A DNA stretch of 64,000 nucleotides from positions 124,001 through 188,000 of the forward strand of contig JAJJXM010000011.1 of NCBI GenBank assembly GCA_024516155.1, read 5' to 3'. The notes below the pieces were generated by a model that saw nothing but the letters and a program-made list of their open reading frames with translations, did no database searches and was not told the DNA's origin. This document shows positions 13,660 through 25,805 of this stretch, piece after piece; position 1 is the first letter of the stretch; the number at the start of each line of letters is the position of its first letter. The DNA is from Pyronema omphalodes. Taxonomy: Eukaryota; Ascomycota; Pezizomycetes; Pezizales; Pyronemataceae. Position numbers and translations under genes: made by a program.

Positions 13660-13816
13660 AAAAAACCAAGAGCCCAAATGCTTGGTATTTTACAAGCCTT
13701 TGTGGCTTTATTTTTTTACAGGCTTTACAGCAGAGCACCGAAGCTTGGCCGAGATATGTATGCGTGACTGCATACATACCGTTTAATCGGCTTTACCAAG
13801 CTACATACCAAGCTTT
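13660..13816. repeat. Hairpin-dense stretch with nested inverted repeats
   Basis: Several inverted repeats sit within about 155 bp: ACCAAG/CTTGGT around 13667-13690; a perfect 9-bp stem TATGTATGC/GCATACATA with a 6-nt loop (about 13755-13778); and an outer pair AAGCTTGG (about 13741-13748) with CCAAGCTT (about 13808-13815) enclosing it. No coding frame crosses the stretch. It could be a decayed miniature element or a structured transcript. Confidence 0.45.
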
Positions 13817-16800
13817 GTGATATTTGAGATACCGGGACAAGATCCGCCAAGGACGTCCTTCCATCATACTGACACAGATTATGGTGCCATATGGCTAAAT
13901 CCCGTATCCTGCATTCCGCAGAAGTGAAGACGTAATTGACGCAACACACCTTGGTGGATCCACGGAATCAATTTATGTTGTAGTAGGTTCACAAGCTTCA
14001 TCAAGTCATCCCAGTGAATTCTAAGAAACGCGTGTAGGTACTGAATCCTTGCTAATCTGCAAACACTGCCTCAACGGTGCAACATGTTCCATCTTCTGCA
14101 ATCGAGTGGTTCTGTTTGCAAGAGTGGATTCAAAAGTCTTGGTATAGGTGAAGCTGTATATATACGGAAGACGATCCATCAAATGTTTCAGTTCTTAGAA
14201 ATGGGCTCAGAAGGAGACCGAAGAAACAGCGGAAGAAACGTTTTATTCGATTTGCACATATACATACTAAAAGACTTTATAACCCCATCTTAAAGCTTAG
14301 CTGCAGAATAGGCTGCTGGTAATAGCCGGGAGGAGGGGTGTATTATTCTGGAATCTCTCGGGATTTCGATAAAGTTTTCTATTTAAGATCATGGGTGATA
14401 CAAAAGTTACTGAAAGATCTTCATGACGGCTCTTCGAGATCAGTAGAGAGTTAGCACTGGTTAATATCTATTCCCCTTAATGTTTATTTTCTATCTTTAT
14501 CACCATCCAGTACGTAGTGTCTGTTTCTAGTCATCTTTCTGTACCTAATGTATATTCATCACGGTTGGGAGAAACTTGATTTGGTAGGACCGTCGTTAAA
14601 GCCCGCAACGTAGGGCAGGATTGCACGAGTTTTACCGGTATGACAATCGGCTTATGCGCAATGTCAAGTGCCATAATTAGTGCCCCGGAATGCTTCTCCC
14701 GGGAACCCTAAGAAGCTTTAGAAGCTAGAAACCTTTGACGCAGTCTCACCGCATCGTGTAGTTTACGGAAACCCGCATGCTCTGTTCGGTGTGACTTCTC
14801 CACAATCTATCACTCGGAATGTAGTATCACTGGCAATCTCGCCTTGGGATCTCCGCCAATTCCTTATGGCATATCACCGGCATTACTAGGTCACTTGAGA
14901 CAATATCTGACGCTTAGAATAGGCTACTGTAACATCGATGAACTTGAGGTTCGCTTTCGCTTCATGCACACAGCACGTATATTATGAATATCACCGTTGC
15001 TACATTGGCCCCCGTGGCGGATAATAAAGTTATAACGGTCTTCACCCCGACACGTCTTGGCAATTTGTGCTTAATTAGAATGTGATACCAAGCGGTAAAA
15101 TTGATTATTATACTTCACACGACGCATGCATAGAATCATCGCATGCTACATTCTAGTAGCCATGGTGTTGATTCACAAATGTAGAACTAAGAACTTGATG
15201 GTGACATGTGCAACTTGCAAGGTCTCAAGATTGCATCAAAATTCACTAAGCGTAGCACTCCATCCAGCTATAGATCATGAATATATCACGTCAGCACGAG
15301 AATAATGGAGCTTATGATACCGGGAATTTATTCAAGTCCCGCTGCGGTGTAACAAAGTTCGGGGTGGAGCATCAGTTTTGATACCATCGAAAGGGGCGGT
15401 AGAACCCAAAGTGGCAAGCAAAATATGAAGAATTAGGTTTTGGCCGAACAATATCTAAGACGTTAATGTTCATTGCATGCAATATGTGCCAGCTATGCCG
15501 TGCGAGAAAAATATGTTTCACTCGGGAGTTGGACGGAGTTAAGTATTGGGCAGATCGTCGACAAGCTTCGGATTTCCAGGTTCTTTACACCTACTTCCTT
15601 CTGCATCATTCCCGAAATTCTTTGCATGAACCTCCTCAGATTATGGAAAAGGGCTGGTTTTAAGGTGTATCAAAATTACACTGCAGAGCTCTATTTCTGT
15701 CATCTCCTTACCGAGTCGTGCTGCTTGCTGTGTATCTATTCTTCGTATGCCGACTTCCGAATTAATATTTGGCATCCCGATAACCACTATTATAATCCCT
15801 CCACATCAATGCTGCTCTACCCAATAGAAGCCGTTGGATGACATGTTTTACCAGTCATGGGTTATCACTCATAAACATTGGTTCCGCCGATCGCTCCGAG
15901 ACATTCCCGGTGACTGACCGTTGAGAATAGGCACCGAAGCACCGGGAATACCGAATCTGTGTTGTAAAGCGGACCCGGGTGCATTGTCATAGTATCGCGT
16001 GCCTTTTACAAATGCCCAAACGTCTTCGCGCTCCATGCTTGTCTGATCCCCACAGGGTATGTTATTGGGGAGCCCATGGCACTGAAACACTCATGCGCAC
16101 AGCTGGCGGTTATGTGGCATTGACCAATATGAACACCAGATGGCAAATCGTATCATATCTTCCCGTAATGCCTGCACAGCTATATGTAGTAGCCCTTTAG
16201 TAAGGTTTCCAGGCTTCAACAACCGCGAAGCCCTTTCAAAGGCAGTGATGGGTTGTTACATGTGCTTAGTTCAATGACCAAACTATTACATACCGTTCAA
16301 AACCTCCTTGCTTGTAGCGTTGAATTCAATATTGGAAATTTCACGCATTGCACGGACACATTCCATATAATTGGCCAGAGATAGGAATGAACCACGCAAT
16401 CTAGTAGGTCATGCTTATTTCTTGATCCGCACTCATGAAGGATTGTCGTCTGAAATCGAGTGACCAGACGGGGACTCAGAGCGCTAGTGTCTATACAGGC
16501 ATGAGGTCCGGCTTCGCGATCTCCCTTTAAATACTGTCTCCGATGTTGCCAGGATTAGCCCCACAATTTGATGTTTGATTTTGCCTCATTTGGTAAGAAA
16601 GTGGCTTCAAATGTTTCGCAAACTTAACGGGGTTAATTTTAATGCATACCGTATAGGTCAAGGGAACCAACTAAGCGTAGTTAAGATGCAACTCTCTGTT
16701 TGCTGCAAATTTGATTGGATGATACAGGCGACTGACAGGTGGTAATTGGGCCTACAGGATGGCATTTTGGTCTATGTGTATATATGGAGAATGAAATACT

Positions 16801-19800
16801 GATGTCCTGTGGAAGACAACATTGATCCACGGTCCTAGAACAGTATCAAAAGACGCGTAAAATCTGGTCTTTACCGTCGGGGCTTATGGAAGATTTAAAC
16901 TATACAAAATACCGATTCATACGAATCTTCGAATTTGAGCAGTATATTATGAAGCAGACATGTTGATTTCGCCGCTATTAATAAAGTTTATCTGGTGGTT
17001 ACAAAGAGCTCTATGGAAAAATTTGAAACCTCAAGTATGCTTTCATTGGGAATCTTGGCCACTGCTGGGCCAATCATATTGGAGTAAGGGGTTTTTGGCC
17101 GGTGAAAAACGTGATTTGACCCGACGCGTTGAAATATGTAGCTCTGTGAGGAAATCAAGATACACCATTTACTGCGTGTACTTACCGCGTAGAAAAGTGA
17201 TAGATCTCCGGAAATGTGAGGGTTCAATGCTATCACCTTTTGGCTGTTCCTTGGAAAAGTATCCGGAGGAACAGCTGTGATGAGAATGACTGGACAACAG
17301 ATAGCATTCTACCGAGAAACCACTGGGAACCCATTCAATCTATTGGATGGTAACAGTTTCGGGTCTTATCTGGGTTGAATCTGATGGCTACACAACAGAT
17401 AGATAAATGACCGGTCTAATTCCTATTCTTGAAATCGAAGTTCGGCCGTCTTCCTGCGACTTTCATCCGTAAATCACAAGCCACGGGACGGCACGGCTTG
17501 TATGTTATGTACAAATGAGTTATTTGAGAATGAATCCTAACCAAACTGGACCCAAATGCAATCGGTATGATAATAAAAAGCTGAATACACATATTTCTTG
17601 AATAAAGTCTTTATAAACTGCAATTGGGTATGGTAAAAATGTGCGAGAACAATTGTGGAGGAATAATGGATAAGCTTGGAAGTGATTTGTGAACATCAGC
17701 ATACATAGCTAGTCTATAGGTGAGCCTTCACCTGATTGCGGGTGACAAATTGATTGATGTGAACTGGAAATAGCATAAAAGACGCCATCTAGGTCCTTGT
17801 GTGATGGATTTGTATTCGGGTTTATCGATCGCACGATGAATTAAACGTGGAAAACTGTTTTAGTTCTGATTATTCCCCATTTCGTTTTCGGGGCCGTGAT
17901 GGGAGATCGACGCGGCCGGGACGCATCGGACGGGTTGGGCCTTACCAGGCTATATCGAGTGAGAAGTGTGACGTAGGTGCACACGGCACGCGTCCGCGGT
18001 ATGTATTACGTAATTTATCCCGTCTATTAAACGCAGAGAGGCCCAAAGGACTCGAACCGCTTCTCGATTTTTTTACGGTGCTTTGTTTTTCCGAAGAGTT
18101 TGCTCTATACATGTACATAGTTTCATCGCGACGTCATGAGGTTTCGCGAAGGTGGGATATTGGAGAGCCCATCGTAGCTCCCCGAAGCTCTCCGAAGTTC
18201 TCCGCCACCAAGCTCCCCCTGGCTTCACCTTGGTGGGTTTCTCCGCAACTAGGATGGCACAGTCCAACCGCCGCCAGCGGCCAACCAAATACCCCGCTAA
18301 CTAATTCTCCAGCTTCTGTGTATGCATGTAGTTTGTGCCCGGGGGATTGCGTCAAGTCGCGCGCAGTCCATACAGTCTCATTGCACAATCACTGCTTCAA
18401 AGGTTTCTTAAGAAAAGGTAAAGCATCAAGAAGCTTGAGGTAATCAATTTCAACCACAATCACCAAAGGATATTTGGTGCTTCATGAAAGTCCGTGGTTT
18501 TGGCATTTCCTGTCGGAGAAAAAGTCAGGCGCGGTAATTAACAACGAAGCGCCGGACTTACCCTTATAAACGAGTGGCGACACCCTCCGCTCAACGCCCG
18601 TTCAAGGTAAACAGCGCGAAACTGTCGCGAAAAGTACACGAAAGTAGGAATTTTCTGCCCGATTCGGACAAAAGATCGCGTCATGTTACTGGCCGAAGAA
18701 CGAACCACTTGAGCGCGCGAATACAGATGACAAGGCTTCAGAAGAGCTACATAGGCCCAGGATTTTGACGGTGACGCCGTGACGGGATGGTATCTGCGGC
18801 GTTCCACCACTTGAGTGTGCGATATTTCTAGTGGAAAAGATACGCTTGTTTCTCTTAAGGTTCAAGATATCATGCGCAACACCATGGCCACCTACGTGCT
18901 TCATGCTTTCTGCAGGAACAAATAGAATTACACAGAGCCATGGTCCTTCTACATGAGGCTGGGAGCTTATTATGTTGTTTTTGTTTATATCACGTCTTCC
19001 GGAACCTTTGATGGTTGATTATATGTAGGGGAGGAGATATCACATTTACCTATTTTTGTGCCCCTTAAGGAAGGAAACCAAGTTGATGTCGACTGATCCC
19101 CGAATCATACATAGAAACCTATGCACGAGACCATGCGAGTTTATCACACAGAGGAGAAACATCAAGCATCGTAGAGTTGGTTGACGCCAACCGGACCGAT
19201 CCAGAGCGTTCCAGCGGTACGAGCAGCTACATAGTGCGTGGATGAACCAAGGCGAGTTGCAACGAATTAATGTGCCCGTGACAGAAAACCAGGACAAGCA
19301 CGAAGGGAGTTGGCGCACAGCAGATATATACTCTTCAGACAAAAAGCACCAGGAATCCGTAGTGACAGTTTTTCACACAAAACTGCAACGCACAGCTTTG
19401 GAAGCTCAATCTTCATAATGGGCGAAAACTTACGATGATGCATAGGGCCTCGTGAGGATACGCCGCGTATACAACTGTAATTAAATTTGGCACCAAAAAG
19501 TGAGGCGAAAATGAGACAACTGTCCGCCTCCCTGGACCTTGTCATTGCTGCAGCCATGAACGTCCAGGCATCAAACTTCTGGTGTTGTGTGGAGGAATTG
19601 GGATGGACGACTGGCTATCGACAGCTGCCAACTGGGATGAGGGTTCCCATGCAGATGGACTATGTACACCTTCAATGGGCTTTGGCTGACGACCCCTCAT
19701 CCCCTCGACGAGGTGGCCTGCATCTTAGAGTCCCCCACACTCTCTTGGGATCTATTCGCTGTTTCTTTACATTGAACAGGAGTTACAGACCATTAATCTT

Positions 19801-20400
19801 TCATCAGATTTCCTGTGCCGTTATTTTCCTGCTCACTCAGTGTTTCAAAGATCCAAAGATTTATGAATTTTTTACATTCCAATTTTCAATCCCCTGTTTC
19901 GGTATCCCCCAAGGCGGGAAGACAGCTTGCTCCCCATCGAACCCAGCTGGAAGCTCTGCGGACCTAGTTTTATCCTGCCTAGAGCTCAGCTTAGGAGGGT
20001 CCGGCAAGGGAAAAGCTCTATCAGAGCTATTTTACTTCTGTGACAGCACGTAAATTGATGGCTTCACAGAAGGTAGAATCTGTCCCCGTGATTCGCCAGC
20101 TGTTGCGGCTTGTTTTGATTTACAAAAACGCGCGCGACTCGCTCATTTGGGAAATTCCCCTCGTCAGCTGCAAAATACCGCTATTTCGGCTTTCTGGTAC
20201 ATTGCACCCGCGATTCCTCTTTAATTCCCATTCAATATCTCACTTTGGCATTTACATTTCCTTCCTTTCACATAGATTTGGACGCCGTATCTGCCGTTGT
20301 CGTTCTTCAATTGACAGACGAGCCGGACCCAGATTATACCGCCCATCAACTTGGGCTGGCTAGCGATCTTCGTCCCGAAAGAGCCGTTACCTCGCATAGA

Positions 20401-21412
20401 TATTCACGTTTGTCCCCGATCTGGTGGTGAGGGAACACCAAGCCTAATTGAATGAGCACAGAGGAGCTGCCCCGAGGAGTCGCTGTCGCCGCTGGAGTCG
20501 CGCAGTATCAACCGCCGAGTGCCCATTCCGTCAGCCAGCCTCCTCCACCCGGCCTTACTACTTCACGACTCACAGACCGACCTGAGCTTTGTCCACGAAC
20601 GCGCTGGCTACCCGTCAACTATTACGCCTGCTCCGTCGATACCAGGACGCCATTTGCTCTTGTTCCAACAAACCTCTGTATTATTGCCGTTCCCAGCTTC
20701 TCTAGCTTGTCTTTACCTATTTCGCCATCACAGTCGCAATCGCCTGTCATCAACAACTCGAGCTGACTTGATCCGGCTGTTCTTGCGACACACTGAACAT
20801 AACACGAGAAACTGCGCCTACGCTCTAATCTGGTATCTTAACTAGATCTCGTCTCAAACAATACATGCATGGGATTGTGTTGTTCTGAGAAACCTGAACG
20901 AGTATCTTAACGACTATATATCTGCGGGTGTTTGCTCGAGATTATTCTTCGCAAACGACATCACAGTTTTGGAAATTATAACGGCCTTCGAATTTAATTC
21001 AAACGACATACCTTTGTCTTACATCAACTTAGAATTTTACGATTTTCCGACGATTTCTGAACGACTATCAACTACTTCTACGAAACCGACTGCTTTACTG
21101 CGTATAAAGTTTATTTTGGTGGCGTAGTATTGTATTGGTGCATTTCTGGATTCGCGATTTTACTGTTTTGTCATTGTCAACACTATTCTTCAGTCGCCCC
21201 ACAACAACCCAACGTGCAAACCAGACGATTAACGAGCCAATTGCTTTTAGTGCATCAGTAAATATCCACGACAGTTTATATACGCGCTCTGCTTCACCGC
21301 AACGTTAAGAATAACAGGAAGGTTGATAGACGCGACGACCTTTGCAACTCAGCCTTGTCACGTCGAGCAATATTTGAAAAACCAATCATCTCCGGTCACG
21401 CCACGCGGGAAG
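20401..21412 (+). promoter_or_regulatory. Probable promoter and long leader of the gene at 21413
   Basis: About 1 kb of pyrimidine- and CA-rich sequence with no domain-bearing frame lies directly upstream of the ATG at 21413. It contains an ATG-initiated frame of 104 codons (20452-20766) rich in Pro and Ser that could be an upstream open reading frame if transcription starts early. Long leaders with upstream frames are common for fungal regulators. No transcript start can be fixed from sequence alone. Confidence 0.35.
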
Positions 21413-23131
21413 ATGTCGAACGAACAGTTGTTTGGTGGCGATGTCACCCCTAAAAGCACACTCTCGAATTTGCCTTCATATCTGACAGCAGATCTCTTCG
21501 GCAATGCACGTCAATCTACACCTCCTCCAATTGAATCGCCTCAACCACGTACACCACAAAAGAAGAGGCTTGCCAACCCTCCAAGAACACCAATTAGCAA
21601 GACAAAGACGTTATCTGGTGATGCCGACGTTCTGGATGAAGATGTCGATGTTGATAGTTCGTGGTTGCATGCAGGCATGGCAATGAAGAGATCCGGCTCC
21701 GCTTGTTCAACCTATTCTTGCTCATCCGACTCCTCCGTTGATAGCAACACTACCTACTATAGCACTACCGGCGGGAGTTGCACTAGCATCGAGGATGAAG
21801 ATGTTAATATCTATGAAACATCCAAAACCCAAGCTCCGGATGCAGACAGCTTCATGTTTTCTGCCGCATCCGAACGCCGGATACCAGAGACTAAAGGCAA
21901 AGATAAGGCCCCACAGAAATCAGGCCGCGCACGGAAGACAAATTGGACCGAAGCTATGGATGTACATCTTTGGACAACCTACAATCTGTACAAGTCAAAT
22001 CCTCAGGTCACACCCTTCTACGTTCTCCCTGGTCAGGTTCCACCACTTGGAGTCTGCTACAGAGTAGCCCGCGAAACCAAAATCACCTGGAAAGCTGCAA
22101 AGCTTAACGGTGATCATATCAACCCGAAAAGCCCAGTACCCAAGACCAAAGTGCGCCTCCAGCCGCTGGTCTTGAAAAACAACCGTGGCGACTCTCTTCG
22201 AAAAGCTACGCCCTTCTCATGGCCTGCATCAGAATCTGCCACCCGTCGGAGACTGCGTGAGTTATGTAGAAAAGATCACGATGGCGAGCGAAACCCCTAC
22301 CATAATCACCAGCGTGCACGAGTTGGTGAGAAAAAGGTGCGTAATGCGGCATTCGGTGAGGAACTCGCACAGTTTCCAGATTTTCATGATCCATTCTCTA
22401 CTACCCGAAACATGGCGCTCTCCTTGACCACCAGCACCGCTTCTTCTATGCGACCGTCCGCACCTCTTGCCGTCCTGACCTCCGGTCGCGATATCTTTAA
22501 CCCTCCCTCCACCCCTCGTCCCTTCGGCAGTATCATCGAACGCCTCGAATCTGTCGCCCCCGACACTACAGATTTACAGAATGTTCTTGGTGCCGCCAAC
22601 TCCCTGGTGTCTCTATCAGCACCAGGACGTGCGCATAGCCGCCAATTATCTTTGGATAGTACCATGCCTAGTCTGCTACCTCCCCTGGAATTGAAAACCT
22701 CTCGCTCACCTTATGGTACATGGCCTGGCCATTTGAAGCGCCCAGAACAGGATACAACGGAAGCCGATGCCGAAGAGACTCTGCCTCCGCAGAAGACTAG
22801 ACGAGGAACGTTAGGTGACTTATTCGCCGGCGAACGAAGCGAGAGAATCGAGCGCCCCGAGGCCACAACTACTGCACAAACGCAGACACAGGCGAAACCG
22901 ATTCGAACAAGGACCAGAGGCCATACTGTCAGCTCTGGATCGAATCCCTTAGGTAACCGGAGAAGGAGTCGGGTTACCCCGCTACCTCCACTACTGACGG
23001 TGACGACTATGACGGGCACGATAGGCTTAGGATGGGATGCTCTGGAAGGAGAAGTGCTCGCCTCGGCGAGGGGTGGAAGCTCACAACTTTTGCCAAGGCC
23101 GAGGTTGGGAAGCCCTTTCGCAGAGCGTTAG
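21413..23131 (+). CDS. Conserved fungal protein with W-rich/PPLGVC motif region, function unknown
   Basis: Intronless frame of 572 residues starting at an ATG in a good context (GAAGATGTCG). The in-frame TTG further upstream at 21323 is not a credible start. The first about 170 residues are Ser/Thr/Pro- and acid-rich. A compact ordered-looking block follows (about residues 180-310): KTNWTEAMDVHLWTTYNLY, then TPFYVLPGQVPPLGVCYRVA, then WPASESATRRRLRELCRK. The pattern of tryptophans and Gly-Val-Cys looks like a conserved nuclear or regulatory domain, but I do not recognise it securely. The C-terminal half is low-complexity, basic and Ser/Thr/Pro-rich (about residues 470-560, near TRTRGHTVSSGSNPLGNRRR). 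Overall composition suggests a regulatory protein. The long leader supports tight control. Confidence 0.75.
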   Translation: MSNEQLFGGDVTPKSTLSNLPSYLTADLFGNARQSTPPPIESPQPRTPQKKRLANPPRTPISKTKTLSGDADVLDEDVDVDSSWLHAGMAMKRSGSACSTYSCSSDSSVDSNTTYYSTTGGSCTSIEDEDVNIYETSKTQAPDADSFMFSAASERRIPETKGKDKAPQKSGRARKTNWTEAMDVHLWTTYNLYKSNPQVTPFYVLPGQVPPLGVCYRVARETKITWKAAKLNGDHINPKSPVPKTKVRLQPLVLKNNRGDSLRKATPFSWPASESATRRRLRELCRKDHDGERNPYHNHQRARVGEKKVRNAAFGEELAQFPDFHDPFSTTRNMALSLTTSTASSMRPSAPLAVLTSGRDIFNPPSTPRPFGSIIERLESVAPDTTDLQNVLGAANSLVSLSAPGRAHSRQLSLDSTMPSLLPPLELKTSRSPYGTWPGHLKRPEQDTTEADAEETLPPQKTRRGTLGDLFAGERSERIERPEATTTAQTQTQAKPIRTRTRGHTVSSGSNPLGNRRRSRVTPLPPLLTVTTMTGTIGLGWDALEGEVLASARGGSSQLLPRPRLGSPFAER

Positions 23132-23190
23132 CGAGGTGGAGGGATAGATGGAGGATGGTTGTGTATGACTAGGGTATGAAGACTGGATAA

Positions 23191-23258
23191 TTGAGGGTTA
23201 GGGCTCGAGTAGGGCATGGAGGTTTGAGAATTAGGGGTTAGGGCTTGAGTAGGGGTTG
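23191..23258 (+). repeat. Two-copy direct repeat in the 3' region of the 21.4-kb gene
   Basis: Two imperfect copies about 40 bp apart share GGGTTAGGGC, one base, then GAGTAGGG (about 23193-23215 and 23235-23255). They start 60 bp after the stop codon. The TTAGGG-like words are not a tandem telomeric array. Confidence 0.5.
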
Positions 23259-24437
23259 TCGATGGTTTTCCTTGCTTTTGTTCAGCTTTGGAGTTCCGAC
23301 TAGAAGCTTGGATCGATTGGAGTGAAAAATGGTTAACGAATTACGATATCACGCTACCCAGTAGCTTTCATTACATTCGAGGAGCTTTCGCAGTATCTTT
23401 AATTCTCAAGCGATGGAGTTTCTTTTCTTTTGCATGGAAATATTACATACTGCTTAGTTCGTGGATTAGCTATGGTAGTTCTGTTATTTGCTTTTGGTTA
23501 CTGTCATGGTAGTGGGCTTCTGCATAGCGATTGCGAGAAGTGGTTTCCTAACTTCATCTTTAATAAGGCGTCTGGTTAATATGCAGCATTTGAGGGCTTT
23601 ATAAACGAGAAAATGAGATTTTTTTGTACTGAATTCTCCGAGTGAAGTGTATCTGATACATAGCCGTATGATTATTACGATTACGACCATGTACATACAG
23701 TTACTGCTTTTAGATTCCACATTCCCCACGCGTTCACCAATTTCGCTTATGACAGTCTGGTAGCGACGCATGTATGATCTACAGGGTCATGGTTTTGATA
23801 GATGCATGGAAGATGCCTCACATCAGGGCGCTGCCACTGACGGCAAGTTTTAGCGTAGGGCGGTGCATATATAGTCACTCGAATAATGATTACAGTGAAC
23901 ATTATTTCAAGTGGGGTGAAATTTCAGTCGAGGAAATCGGTCATGAAAACTAGTAATTTAATTATACCAGGTATTTAATGACTGGCCCAAGTGACTACTT
24001 GAGATTGAGAGTAAGTTTTCTTGGACAATCACTTATCTTATCCTTATACTTGACTCATCAACTGAATACGTATCTCCTCGTCATTAATTCTTATCTCTAT
24101 ATCAATAAACATTCCTCTCCACTATTCTCACTAACTCCTTGCCTAGCCTTCTGCAGAAATATAGAAATCAATTTCTTCTAGAAAGTTCCAGCTACTGTCA
24201 AGTTGACGAAAGACATTCCTAGCCAAGCCAACCATCAGGTACATACCTCTGTATGTATATAACGAAAGTTTCTCTGCACAATATAGCTCTCGGGTAAACG
24301 TACGGCATGTAACGTTATATCTGATTAGATAATTCGCCATCACAACCGTTAGGTCTATGAAGAATCACAGTGTTATTGGGCTCGGTTTATATATTTCTAT
24401 ACAGCCAACTTAATAATAAATTTCATGCATTTAATAC

Positions 24438-24929
24438 AACGGAGAATTATACAGGATACCCCCACCCAGAGCCGAAATTTGTGGGATACCTTGGGACCCA
24501 AAACTTATGCAGCATACCCACATGCTGCCGCGTTTGTTAGCGCTTCCGTCTTTTTCTCCCGCAACAGGGGCGTTTCTTGTGCTCGTTTTTTGCCCACCGT
24601 GATTCACTTCAAGTTAAAAACAAAATTCCCTATCTTTACACCGTTCAAGCCATTCTTCTATTACAGCAATGGCGCGCATTAATAGGCTTTCCAACAATAT
24701 TAATTCCGATAAAGGTGGCCCAATCTTCCCTAGTGCCCTTATTCTAGGATAAGAATTCGCCACGTTTCGAGACTTCAAGCGGCTATTTACACCTGGACGG
24801 TGAACGAACGATAGCATTAAGAACGAGCGGTAGCGTCAACTCTAGCGAAAGATATCGTACAGTTGTTCTGAGCCCGGGGGCATGCTAAAAATTCCAGCTC
24901 TGAGCGGGGCATCTTGAATAACTTCCGTT
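24438..24929. mobile_element. Candidate MITE-like element with terminal and subterminal inverted repeats
   Basis: The left end reads AACGGAGAATTATACAGGAT and the right end is a recognisable inverted copy (ATCTTGAATAACTTCCGTT), with further agreement inward to GAGC. A motif of the form GGGGyATnnTGnATAAnTTCC occurs twice at each end in opposite orientation: minus strand at 24441-24463 and 24504-24521, plus strand at 24876-24895 and 24906-24927. The interior codes for nothing I can recognise. Flanking TATAC-like words (AATAC left, TATAC right) might be a decayed target duplication. Related single motifs occur at 27724-27744, 50541-50556 and 50601-50621. Superfamily unknown. I am fairly sure of the inverted arrangement, less sure of the exact ends. 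Confidence 0.5.
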
Positions 24930-25805
24930 TATACAATTACACAAAAAAAACCAAGTGATCCAAAACAAAACAAACGAAACACGATGGATGATTCAATAAC
25001 CGGCGGGCTTCAAGAAATCCGGCGTGATTTATTCTAGCATACCGGTAGAAATTAGATTAGTACCCCAAGGGACTCATGTTAGTACCTGACGAGTTGCGGG
25101 TTGATAACCGGTCGGATTTATGTCAGTAATCGGGGGGTGGACACCGTGCTTTTGAATCACGCTGATTATAGGAAGAATATCGGCTATCTTCACAGGGCAC
25201 CGTTGGGGCATTTAAATTACTCAAGTAGTGCAGAAGAATCCTGTATGTATTCATTAAAAATGATATCGAAGAGGGAGCCACGGCCCCGACACCTAAGCAC
25301 GCTTCGGGGCTTATACCAGCGGACCTCCGGGGTAACAACCGCAGGCCTGAAAGATGTAGATATCCGTAGAGTACGTCATAAACTTAAGGTTAGGGACGTC
25401 TATGAATCAATCAATCAATCAATCAATCTGTATTCATTGCCACCGTATTGGGTTAACTACATGATCCTCCGGGAATTCTGCAGATCAAATACATACAGTG
25501 CCACTATTGTTAGATTGAGTAACCCGAAACATCTTTTTAATCACATGATTTCCGCGTAATAATTTTCTTACAGTAATAGCTTTGGCCAGAGGCCTGCTAC
25601 TCTTCATGGTCTGTAAGTAGTCCGGTCCATTCTATGAGTACATACATCAGGTAGTAATAACACCAATTAAAGATCCATACAAAATACAACACTTCCTGAT
25701 CCAAGCACATAACCAGCCCCAGTCTACTGGGGTACATGCAGAGGTAGCGGAATACAATTCTGCCGCCAATACAAAGGAAAATTCGAGCAGAGATATCAAT
25801 CCGAT
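24930..25805. other. Intergenic stretch downstream of the chitinase gene
   Basis: No supportable gene. It includes the AATC microsatellite at 25405-25428 and probably the 3' untranslated region of the chitinase gene near its right end. Confidence 0.5.
25405..25428 (+). repeat. Microsatellite (AATC)6
   Basis: Six uninterrupted AATC units in non-coding sequence downstream of the chitinase gene. A potential polymorphic marker, with no apparent function. Confidence 0.9.

Larger units (their letters stand above)
10147..20400. other. Gene desert of about 10 kb
   Basis: I find no supportable protein gene on either strand. Open frames are short, often begin at non-ATG codons, and show no domain signatures or splice-consistent continuation. 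Features seen inside are a G-rich tract (10749-10829), a hairpin-dense stretch (13660-13816), and A/T-rich low-complexity sequence. Old, decayed mobile elements could fill such a region, but I could not identify ends, repeats or protein remnants that prove it. Confidence 0.5.

Noticed and set aside
15466..15663. Frame with CNMCQLCRARKICF, resembling part of a Zn2Cys6 cluster
   Set aside because: The Cys spacing is wrong, the rest of the cluster is missing and no regulator sequence follows in any frame.
18030..18065. Box-B-like word GGTTCGAGTCC on the minus strand, possible tRNA
   Set aside because: No T-stem pairing and no acceptor, D or anticodon arms can be drawn around it.
19511..20053. 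Open frame of about 180 codons
   Set aside because: The longest version starts at a TTG; composition is unlike a folded protein, with no domain or splice support.
23191..23258. TTAGGG-like words suggesting interstitial telomere repeats
   Set aside because: Only two imperfect copies within a 40-bp-spaced direct repeat; not a tandem telomeric array.
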